From contig NZ_CAMIOH010000037.1 in NCBI RefSeq assembly GCF_946221145.1, forward strand, positions 1 through 20,267: a stretch of DNA of 20,267 bases, written 5' to 3'. Both the position numbers and the translations under genes were made by a program. Origin of the DNA: an uncultured Paracoccus sp. (GTDB lineage Bacteria > Pseudomonadota > Alphaproteobacteria > Rhodobacterales > Rhodobacteraceae). The notes beneath the pieces are model-generated. The model was not told where the DNA came from. It ran no database searches and was given only the letters and a program-made list of their open reading frames with translations. Below are positions 14,707-20,267 of the stretch, one piece after another; the stretch's first letter is position 1, and every line of letters starts with the position of its first letter.

Positions 14707-15320
14707 CGCCGAACCTCGCGGCTGCCGCGACCGGCGAGGGTGCGAACCTGCCGCCAGCGTTCGATCAGCGCGCTGACGCCGAAGGGCATCGCGACGCGTG
14801 TGCCGTCATGGCTGCGATCCTCGTAATATCGCGCCGCCAGCATCACCACGGCCTGCGCCAGATCGGCGGGAACCCGCGACCAGGTGTCGCCGAAACCGGC
14901 GGTAAAGGTCACGCTGACCATTCCGCGCCGCGGAACATGCGGCAGGATCACCCCTGTCGGCAGGATCATCGGTCGCTGGCCGTGCGGCAGAAGCCGCCAG
15001 TTGTCCTCGTGCACCTCGGTCACCGTGCCCATGCCGTCGTCGATCTCGATCTTGTCGACCGAGATGACCGGCGCCAGCGGCAGGGTCTGGCCCAGCCGGT
15101 CGCGCCAGTCGTCCAACTGCATCCGAAAGCGCCGGGTCAGCAGCACCTTGCCGGTGCGGGCCTCGATCGTGGCAATCGCTGCACGCAGGAACCCCGCCAG
15201 GGCCGCATCCTCGGCCGTGTCTTCCGCAATCTCGAAACCCGTTCCAAGCCGCAAATGCTCGCGCAGCGTCGCGACAGGCAGCGCCTCGGCTTCGGGCGCC
15301 GTTTCCTCGATCAGCATCAT
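14703..15320 (-). CDS. GTA g6: head-tail connector (phiE125 gp8 / TIGR02215 type)
   Basis: A 205-residue connector ring protein that binds under the portal. It opens MMLIEETAPEAEALPVATLREHLRLGTGF and continues with LRAAIATIEARTGKVLLTRRF, MVSVTFTAGFGDTW and AVVMLAARYYEDRS, the conserved stretches of this family. I chose the ATG at 15320 because GGGAGG lies 8 bases upstream and family members start MMLIEE. An in-frame ATG at 15359 would add 13 charged residues that are unlikely to belong. It follows the capsid gene after a 189-base gap containing hairpins, in contrast to its tight coupling with g7. Confidence 0.92.
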   Translation of the reverse strand: MMLIEETAPEAEALPVATLREHLRLGTGFEIAEDTAEDAALAGFLRAAIATIEARTGKVLLTRRFRMQLDDWRDRLGQTLPLAPVISVDKIEIDDGMGTVTEVHEDNWRLLPHGQRPMILPTGVILPHVPRRGMVSVTFTAGFGDTWSRVPADLAQAVVMLAARYYEDRSHDGTRVAMPFGVSALIERWRQVRTLAGRGSREVRR

Positions 15321-15364
15321 CTCGCGAACCTCCCGTCTTGCTGTCCGCTTGTCATCCACCGGGA

Positions 15365-15384
15365 CAAGGCCCGCCGGGGCCTTG
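15365..15384 (-). other. Hairpin between capsid gene and g6
   Basis: A perfect 8-base inverted repeat, CAAGGCCC (15365-15372) and GGGCCTTG (15377-15384), encloses a 4-base loop in the g5-g6 gap, about 45 bases before the g6 start. It has no following T-run on the minus strand, so it is more likely a pause, processing or stability element than an intrinsic terminator. Confidence 0.45.
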
Positions 15385-15489
15385 CCGTCGCATCAAGTCG
15401 GGAAAGACCGCGCCCGCGCGTCGGCCATCAGCGCGCGCGGACAGTTGCAAACCGGCATGGCCAGCGACCCGTGCGCGGCCTTTCCCTCA

Positions 15490-15514
15490 CCTGGTCCCGC
15501 GATGCGGGATCAGG
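15490..15514 (-). other. Hairpin containing the capsid gene stop codon
   Basis: An 11-base stem, CCTGGTCCCGC (15490-15500) / GCGGGATCAGG (15504-15514), with one G-T wobble and a 3-base loop, straddles the stop codon of the major capsid gene (15510-15512). There is no T-run downstream on the minus strand. A stem this strong directly at a 3' end is typical of elements that block exonuclease decay, which could favour the abundant capsid message. Confidence 0.5.
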
Positions 15515-16673
15515 CGAACTGCAACAGCTTGACGGCGCGGAAATCGGTCACCCCGCCGCCGACGCGCTTGGTCGCGTAGAACAGCACATGCGGCTTGGCG
15601 CTGAACGGATCGCGCAGGACGCGCAGGTCGGGGCGCTCGACGATGGTATAGGCGGCGCGGAAGTCGCCAAAGGCCACTGCCATCGCGTCGGCGGCAATGT
15701 CGGGCATGTCTTCGCTGATCAGCACCGGATAGCCCAGCAGCTGCGGGGTCTGGCCAGCCGCCAGGGCATCGGTCCACAGGAAGCGGCCATCGGCATCCTT
15801 CATCTTGCGGATCGCGGCGGCGGTTTTCGAGTTCATGACGAAGCTGGCATTGACCCGGTATTCAGCGCCCAGGGCATAGATCAGATCGACCAGGGCATCC
15901 GCCGGCGCGGCCGGATTGAACCCACCCACAGCGCCGGTTTCCACCACGCCGATGGTGCCCTCGCCCGCCGTGGCGTTCAGCGCGGTCGGATAGGACAGGA
16001 TGCCCTTGGGCTTGGACAGGCCGTCGCCGATGACGAAGGCCGCAGCCTCGGACCGGGCGAACTTGTCGGCGATGCGCTCGGCCAGCCAGGCCTCGACATC
16101 GAAGGCGCCGTCGTCCAGCAGACGCTGGCTGGCCTTGGGCATGGCCGACAGCTCGTGCAGCGGGATCGAAATGCGCTCGATGCCGCCCGGCGTGGTTTCC
16201 GCCGCGGTTTCCTCATCGGCCCAGCCCGCGCCCGTCTCGCCCTTCTCGACCAGCACTTCATAGCTGGCGGATTCGATGGTCACGACATTCGCCAGCTTGC
16301 GCAGCGAGGCGCCCGAGCGGAGCACGTTCTGAACCGTTTCGGCGACCTGCGGCGCGGCCAGAAAGCCGCCGTCACCGGTCACGGTCAGGCCTTTTTCCTC
16401 GATGACCAGGCCGCGCAGGCCATCATCGTCGCCACTGCGCAGATAGGCGTTAAACGCCTTCTGATGGGGCACCTCGACCTCGGCGGTGGCGGACAGCGGG
16501 GTACGGCCACGAAGGGCGGTCTTGCGGTCAAGCATGGTCATGCGTTCTTCCTGTGCATTGAACTTCTTCTGGATATCGTCACGAAAGCCCTTGAGTTCGC
16601 TGACGAACCCCATCATGGCCCCCTTCAGGTCGGCGGCCGTGCCGCCACCGTCCGCGGCTTTCACCTCGGTCAT
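15510..16673 (-). CDS. GTA g5: HK97-fold major capsid protein
   Basis: Forms the particle shell. The 387 residues match HK97-type capsid proteins of GTAs. The N-terminal 55-60 residues are charged and helical (LKGFRDDIQKKFNAQEERMTMLDRK) and probably serve as the scaffold-like delta domain removed by the g4 protease near the ALRGRTPLSA segment; the exact cleavage site is inferred. The mature part shows GLTVTGDGGFLAAPQVAETV, PGGIERISIPLHELSAMPKASQRLLDD, DKFARSEAAAFVIGDG, SFVMNSKTAAAIRKMKD and FGDFRAAYTIVERPDLRVLRDPF, the standard order of the family. The ATG at 16673 has AGGAG at good spacing, favoured over an ATG five codons upstream. The gene is bracketed by gaps of 105 and 189 bases with hairpins. 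Confidence 0.96.
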   Translation of the reverse strand: MTEVKAADGGGTAADLKGAMMGFVSELKGFRDDIQKKFNAQEERMTMLDRKTALRGRTPLSATAEVEVPHQKAFNAYLRSGDDDGLRGLVIEEKGLTVTGDGGFLAAPQVAETVQNVLRSGASLRKLANVVTIESASYEVLVEKGETGAGWADEETAAETTPGGIERISIPLHELSAMPKASQRLLDDGAFDVEAWLAERIADKFARSEAAAFVIGDGLSKPKGILSYPTALNATAGEGTIGVVETGAVGGFNPAAPADALVDLIYALGAEYRVNASFVMNSKTAAAIRKMKDADGRFLWTDALAAGQTPQLLGYPVLISEDMPDIAADAMAVAFGDFRAAYTIVERPDLRVLRDPFSAKPHVLFYATKRVGGGVTDFRAVKLLQFA

Positions 16674-16749
16674 GGTCTGTCTCCTCATCGCGATGATCGG
16701 GGCCGACCCGCCCCTGCCTTCAGACCGCCGGGGCGATCCAAACCCGAAA

Positions 16750-16769
16750 GGCGGGGCCTGGACCCCACC
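16750..16769 (-). other. Hairpin between protease and capsid genes
   Basis: In the 105-base gap between g4 and g5, GGCGGGG (16750-16756) pairs with CCCCACC (16763-16769), with one G-T wobble and a 6-base loop. On the minus strand it is followed by TTTC, a very short T-run, so it is at best a weak or leaky terminator. It lies just after the g4 stop and well ahead of the g5 ribosome-binding site. Confidence 0.4.
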
Positions 16770-16778
16770 CCTGAAACC

Positions 16779-17306
16779 TCAATCCCGCAGCGCCTCGGCG
16801 GCCGCGGTGAACAGCGCCGCCACTTCGCGCAGGTCATCCGCGTCCTTGCGGCCCACCTTGGCCTCGGGCAGCATCGGAAAGGTGACCAGCGACACCTCCC
16901 ACAGCTCGACCTCGGCCAGCACGCGGCGGCCGGTCTTGTCACGCTCGGCGCGGATGGTGCGATAGCCGATCGACAGCCCGTCGATGGCACCGGCCTGGAT
17001 CAGCGCCGCCGCTTCACGGGCCTGCGCCACCTCGGGCAGCAGCCGCCCCTTGACCCACAGGCCCTTCTCATCCTCGCGGATCTCGTCCCAGACGCCGATG
17101 GGCTTCTGCGGATCGTGCTGCCACAGCATCCGCACCTTGTCGCCCTTGGCCGCCAGCCTGGCCAGCGACGCGGAAAACGCCCCCGGCGCGACGGCATCGC
17201 CGCCCTGATCGGTCAGCCCGAACAGGCTGGCATAGCCTTCGATCATCTGCCCGTCGGACAGGACCGGCGCGCCGCCCGCGAATTTCACCTCAAGTCCCGG
17301 AACCAT
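16779..17306 (-). CDS. GTA g4: HK97-family prohead protease
   Basis: A 175-residue serine protease that cleaves the capsid N-terminal delta domain during head maturation. Motifs in order are IEGYASLFGLTDQGGDAVAPGAF (22-44), the catalytic His in LWQHDPQKPIG (His64), the catalytic Ser in AIDGLSIGYRT (Ser112), and an acidic partner in ELWEVSLVTFPMLPEA (Glu137 the likely one). These are the conserved blocks of TIGR01543/HK97 proteases, and the length is right for GTA versions. The start has AAAGGAGG seven bases upstream. It follows g3.5 by three bases, so the two are likely co-translated. Confidence 0.95.
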   Translation of the reverse strand: MVPGLEVKFAGGAPVLSDGQMIEGYASLFGLTDQGGDAVAPGAFSASLARLAAKGDKVRMLWQHDPQKPIGVWDEIREDEKGLWVKGRLLPEVAQAREAAALIQAGAIDGLSIGYRTIRAERDKTGRRVLAEVELWEVSLVTFPMLPEAKVGRKDADDLREVAALFTAAAEALRD

Positions 17307-17309
17307 CCG

Positions 17310-17543
17310 TCAGCCTCCTTTCGGCGCGAATTCCAAAATGCCCTGCACCGCCTGCGTCAGGATCACCGCCACGACGCCATAGACGGTCATCCACAGCCGA
17401 CGCTCCAACCCCTCGATCAGAGCCTCGATCCGCTCCAGCCGCTTCTCCATGGTGCCGAATTGCAGCGCCATGATCCGCTCTTGCGCCTCGAACCGCTGAT
17501 CATGCCAGCCGAAGCCATCCTTCACGAAACGCGACCCCTCCAT
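17310..17543 (-). CDS. GTA g3.5: small membrane/coiled-coil protein
   Basis: A 77-residue protein lying between the portal and protease genes, the position of RcGTA g3.5. Residues 18-50 form a charged helix with coiled-coil spacing (TMEKRLERIEALIEGLERRL). They are followed by one hydrophobic segment (about 51-70, MTVYGVVAVILTQAVQGIL) that looks like a transmembrane helix, and then a short C-terminus. The ATG at 17543 lies 4 bases after the portal stop; an upstream in-frame ATG at 17597 would lie inside the portal gene. No known enzymatic motif is present. Function is not established. The single membrane span is unusual among head genes and hints at anchoring assembly to the membrane, which is inference. 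Confidence 0.82.
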   Translation of the reverse strand: MEGSRFVKDGFGWHDQRFEAQERIMALQFGTMEKRLERIEALIEGLERRLWMTVYGVVAVILTQAVQGILEFAPKGG

Positions 17544-17547
17544 GGGA

Positions 17548-18732
17548 TCACGCCCCGGCCAGCGGCGGCAGGCCCAGCAACGCCCGCTTTTCCGCATCGG
17601 TCAGGAAAGTCGCGGCACCGATCCGCGCCCATTGCTGATCGCGTTCCTCTGCCAGCGCCGGGATACGGTCGGGATCGGGCCGCAGCTCGATCTCGGCGCC
17701 CAGATGTTCGGACAGCCACCACGCGACCGAGGCCGCGACCCGCGTCGCCAGCGGCAGCACCGTCAGGCGATAGAACGCCCGATGCGCCTCGGCATAGTTC
17801 GCGTAAGTGGCGTCGCCGGGGATCCCCAGCAGCATCGGCGGCACGCCGAAGGCCAGCGCGATTTCCCGCGCCGCCGACAGCTTGGTCTCGTGAAACTCCA
17901 TGTCGCTGGGGCTGAACCCCATCGGCTTCCAGTCCAGCCCGCCTTCCAGCAGCATCGGACGCCCGGCATTGCGCGCGCCCTGATGGTTGGTCTCGATCTC
18001 GCCGACCAGCCGGTCATATTGCTCGGGCGACAGCACCCCCTGCCCGTCGATGCCCTTATAGACGATCGCGCCGGAAGGCCGCGCCGCATTGTCCAGCAGC
18101 GCCTTGGACCAGGCGCTTGCACTGTTATGGACATCCAGCGCCACCGCCGCCGCCTGCATCGGCGACAACCCGTAATGGTCGTCCTGAGGGTGGAAGGACT
18201 TGACGTGGCAGATCGGATCGGGACTGCCGGTCATGTCGAACCGATGCTTGCGCCCGCCCACCGCATAATCATAGGCGACGGGCCAGCCGTCCGCCCCCGG
18301 AACGATGCTCATGCGGTCCGACCGCAGCACATGCAGTTCCTCGGGCAGACCCTGCGCGCCAAGGCCGGCCGCCTCGACATAGCCATTGCCGGACAGCAGC
18401 ATCTGCCCGAACAGCGACTCGAACAGTTCGGCCCGGCCCTGCCCCGGATTGGGGCGGCGCAACAGATCCAGCACCGGATGAACCTCGTAACGGCGATCGC
18501 GATCCTCGCAGACCACCGGCACCGCCGCCGCCGCCTCGGCGATCAGCTTCACGCAGCGAAAGCCCACCGGGTTGCCCACGAAACCGCCTCGCGTCAGGCT
18601 GGCCGTATCGCGCGACGACCAGACCGCGCGCCCCGCACCGCTGGCAAGCGCCACCACCCGGCCGGTCGCACTGGCCTTTCTTTCCAGCGCGGGAGCCTGC
18701 TTCTCCTCCCGCGAAAACAGTCGAAACGCCAT
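17548..18732 (-). CDS. GTA g3: portal protein
   Basis: A 394-residue portal of the HK97 family (TIGR01537) that forms the dodecameric DNA gate at the head vertex. Recognisable parts are the N-terminal GNPVGFRCVKLIAEAAAAVPV, HPVLDLLRRPNPGQGRAELFESLFGQMLLSGNGYVE, the central YDYAVGGRKHRFD, HVKSFHPQDDHYGLSPMQAAAVALDVHNSASAWSKALLDN, and the C-terminal REIALAFGVPPMLLGIPGDATYANYAEAHRAFYRLTVLPLA. The ATG at 18732 has AAGGAGG at good spacing and removes an unlikely 21-residue extension. Its 3' end is followed directly by g3.5. The upstream gap to g2 carries four hairpins. Confidence 0.96.
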   Translation of the reverse strand: MAFRLFSREEKQAPALERKASATGRVVALASGAGRAVWSSRDTASLTRGGFVGNPVGFRCVKLIAEAAAAVPVVCEDRDRRYEVHPVLDLLRRPNPGQGRAELFESLFGQMLLSGNGYVEAAGLGAQGLPEELHVLRSDRMSIVPGADGWPVAYDYAVGGRKHRFDMTGSPDPICHVKSFHPQDDHYGLSPMQAAAVALDVHNSASAWSKALLDNAARPSGAIVYKGIDGQGVLSPEQYDRLVGEIETNHQGARNAGRPMLLEGGLDWKPMGFSPSDMEFHETKLSAAREIALAFGVPPMLLGIPGDATYANYAEAHRAFYRLTVLPLATRVAASVAWWLSEHLGAEIELRPDPDRIPALAEERDQQWARIGAATFLTDAEKRALLGLPPLAGA

Positions 18733-18753
18733 CTCTTGCCTCCTTGCCACGAA

Positions 18754-18783
18754 AAAGGGGCCGCCCCGCAGGACAGCCCCTTT
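18754..18783 (-). terminator. Terminator-like hairpin directly upstream of the portal gene
   Basis: AAAGGGGC (18754-18761) pairs with GCCCCTTT (18776-18783) around a 14-base loop. On the minus strand the stem is followed by TTTTTC, which makes it look like an intrinsic terminator. It sits only about 20 bases before the portal start and just ahead of its ribosome-binding site. Complete termination would prevent expression of every later GTA gene, so it is more likely leaky or regulated. Confidence 0.5.
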
Positions 18784-18824
18784 GCCTTGGTCCAAATATC
18801 CACTGGGGTGAGCCGCGCCGGGGA

Positions 18825-18845
18825 AAAAGGTCCTTTGGACCTTTT
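18825..18845. terminator. Perfect terminator hairpin in the g2-g3 gap
   Basis: AAAAGGTCC (18825-18833) and GGACCTTTT (18837-18845) form a perfect 9-base stem with a 3-base loop. T-runs occur on both strands; on the minus strand the stem ends in TTTTT, so it has the form of an intrinsic terminator in the direction of GTA transcription. It lies about 60 bases after the g2 stop and upstream of a second terminator-like hairpin. Confidence 0.6.
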
Positions 18846-18857
18846 CCAGCGGCGAAC

Positions 18858-18897
18858 GCCTGCCGCCCCGTCGGCAGGCTGGGGGCGAAGCGCCCCC
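18858..18897 (-). other. Two adjacent strong hairpins after the terminase stop codon
   Basis: GCCTGCCG (18858-18865) pairs with CGGCAGGC (18872-18879), and GGGGGCG (18881-18887) pairs with CGCCCCC (18891-18897) around a 3-base loop. Both are perfect, GC-rich and separated by one base. They start 8 bases after the g2 stop. Neither has a T-run, so by themselves they look like 3'-end protection or pausing elements that precede the terminator hairpin. Confidence 0.5.
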
Positions 18898-18905
18898 GGC
18901 TTTCC

Positions 18906-20246
18906 TTACAAACGCCGCATCTGCGGACGCCGCCAGCCGGCCCCCGGCTCGATCACCAGTTCATGGACCGCCCAGACCAGCGCATCCAGCCGGTCCGGGC
19001 TGCCCCGGCCTTCAAACCCGCGCACCGTCATCTGGCACATCTGATCCTCCAGCGCGCCCAGGCCGCGCAGGTGCTTGACACGCCCCTGCTCGTACAGCGC
19101 CGCGACGGGTTCGGCCCGCAGCCCCTTGCCGCGCCCCGCCCGCAAGGCGCGGAACGGAACCAGCGGGTCCACCTGCCGGATCACGCTTTCCACCAGATCG
19201 CCGCCCTGGTTCACCTCGGCCACCAGCCGTTCGGCGCCGTGGCGATCCATCGCGGCGATGGCGGCGCGCGCCCAGTCCAGCGGCCCACCCTTGATGGTGG
19301 CATCCTCCAGCACATAGGTGCGCCAGTCGCCCGGCTCGCCCTCGGCCACCACGCCCGCGACCACGATCCCGCATTCGTCGCTGGCCTTGCCCGCCGTCAC
19401 GGCGGGATCGACCGCCACGACAACGCGCGACAGCTTCGGCGCCCGGTCCACCCGGCAGCCTTCCAGCATCGCCGTGGTCCACAGCGCGCCTTCCACGTCG
19501 TCCAGCAACACACCGTCCAGTTCCTGCCGGCCCAGCCGCGTGCCGCCATACCGCTGCGCCACTTCGGCCAGAAAGCTTTCCGCCAGATAGGCGCGGTTCG
19601 CATCCGTCGGGGCGTGCGTCGTCACCGTCGAGGCATTGCCCAGGATCCGCTTCAGAACCCCCACATTGCGGGGCGTCGTGGTGACCACCTGCTGCGGATG
19701 ATCGCCCAGCCGCAGCGCGAACTGCAACATGTCCCAGACATCCTCGGATTTCTTCCACTTGGCCAGCTCGTCCGCCCAGGCCGCGTCGAACTGCGGCCCG
19801 CGCAAAGCCTCCGGCTCATGCGCGGAATAGACCGTGGCCGTCGCGCCATTGGCCCAGACCAGCCGCTTGCGACCGGCCTCCCAGACGGGACGCCGGTCGG
19901 GCGGCGAACAGGCCAGGATGCCGCTTTCGCCGAACACCATCACCTCGCGCACCTGGTCGAAGGTTTCCCCGACAAGGGCCAGCCGATGACAGCGCCCCGG
20001 TGCGGCGGCGGTCGGTCCCTCGACCATCCGCCGCACCCATTCGGACCCGGCGCGGGTCTTGCCCGCGCCGCGCCCGCCCATGATCACCCAGGTCTTCCAG
20101 TCGCCCACCGGGGGCAACTGATGATCCAGGGCCCAGAACTCGAACAGCCAGGGCAGCGCCATCAGCGCGTTTTCCGACAGCCCGCCCAGAAACTCGTCAA
20201 CTTCACTGGGCGCGGCGGAGGCAAGCCAGGCGGCGCCCGATTTCAT
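18906..20246 (-). CDS. GTA g2: terminase large subunit (DNA packaging ATPase/nuclease)
   Basis: The motor that cuts genomic DNA and pumps it into the head. It has 446 residues from the ATG at 20246. The ATPase domain carries Walker A GGRGAGKT (57-64), Walker B AAWADE (D159/E160), and motif C TTTPR (189-193). The nuclease domain shows VVAVDPAVT (D280), VAEVNQGG (E344) and PDRLDALVW (D418/D421), the acidic residues of the RNase H-like fold. All are intact, so packaging should be functional. The frame stays open to the right edge, with an in-frame TTG at 20261, so the true start could lie upstream or outside the window. Packaging in GTAs is non-specific headful cutting, which is family knowledge. 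g1 is expected just beyond the edge. Confidence 0.95.
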   Translation of the reverse strand: MKSGAAWLASAAPSEVDEFLGGLSENALMALPWLFEFWALDHQLPPVGDWKTWVIMGGRGAGKTRAGSEWVRRMVEGPTAAAPGRCHRLALVGETFDQVREVMVFGESGILACSPPDRRPVWEAGRKRLVWANGATATVYSAHEPEALRGPQFDAAWADELAKWKKSEDVWDMLQFALRLGDHPQQVVTTTPRNVGVLKRILGNASTVTTHAPTDANRAYLAESFLAEVAQRYGGTRLGRQELDGVLLDDVEGALWTTAMLEGCRVDRAPKLSRVVVAVDPAVTAGKASDECGIVVAGVVAEGEPGDWRTYVLEDATIKGGPLDWARAAIAAMDRHGAERLVAEVNQGGDLVESVIRQVDPLVPFRALRAGRGKGLRAEPVAALYEQGRVKHLRGLGALEDQMCQMTVRGFEGRGSPDRLDALVWAVHELVIEPGAGWRRPQMRRL

Positions 20247-20267
20247 CTCGTGCCGCGTCAAGGTCGA

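Noticed and set aside
14808..17915. 1035-codon open frame on the + strand
   Set aside because: It runs antisense across g3 to g6, which have clear family motifs and ribosome-binding sites. Its His/Arg/Gln-rich content is the usual antisense shadow in high-GC genomes.
17542..19044. 500-codon open frame on the + strand
   Set aside because: It is antisense to the portal gene and crosses the hairpin-rich g2-g3 gap. No domain or start signal was found.
1..20267. CRISPR array, tRNA, rRNA or insertion sequence
   Set aside because: No regularly spaced repeats, tRNA-like cloverleaf, rRNA sequence, transposase or terminal inverted repeats were seen on either strand.

Overview
This window comes from a high-GC alphaproteobacterium of the Rhodobacterales, most like Paracoccus or Rhodobacter. 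The evidence is the codon usage, the gene families, and an almost complete RcGTA-type gene transfer agent (GTA) structural cluster. The taxonomic call is inference from gene content; no marker gene was compared.

Layout. Positions 1-515 (+) hold the 3' end of hisH (histidine biosynthesis). Next is a Hint-domain protein (657-1796, +), whose upstream region carries a textbook CtrA-type box (TTAA-N7-TTAACC) inside an inverted repeat. A convergent junction with a long hairpin separates it from an exported 5'-nucleotidase/metallophosphatase (1832-3433, -). A divergent spacer follows, then a DUF952 gene and pyrD on the + strand, coupled by an ATGA overlap (3556-4952). pyrD meets cysE (4943-5773, -) tail to tail with a 10-base overlap.

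From about 5840 to the right edge everything is on the minus strand and is the GTA cluster, so transcription runs right to left. In transcription order the genes are: terminase large subunit (g2), portal (g3), a small membrane/coiled-coil protein (g3.5), prohead protease (g4), HK97 major capsid (g5), head-tail connector (g6), adaptor/stopper (g7), tail terminator (g8), major tail protein (g9), two tail assembly chaperones (g10, g10.1), tape measure (g11), distal tail protein (g12), hub (g13), NlpC/P60 peptidase (g14), the 1294-residue host-contact 'megatron' (g15), and a coupled DUF2793 gene. g1 would lie beyond the right edge. No integrase, repressor, replication or lysis gene is interspersed, which fits a domesticated particle rather than an active prophage.

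How they work together. g2-g4 package DNA and mature the head, g5 forms the shell, g6-g8 join head to tail, g9-g12 build the tail tube, and g13-g15 form the baseplate that digests peptidoglycan and contacts the recipient. Most tail genes are coupled by 4-base stop/start overlaps. The exceptions are the g2/g3, g4/g5 and g5/g6 junctions, which contain strong hairpins and may set expression ratios. The cluster is a known type of system. The less described parts are the tandem hairpin array between g2 and g3, the hairpins bracketing the capsid gene, the coupled DUF2793 gene, and the CtrA box ahead of the Hint-domain gene.
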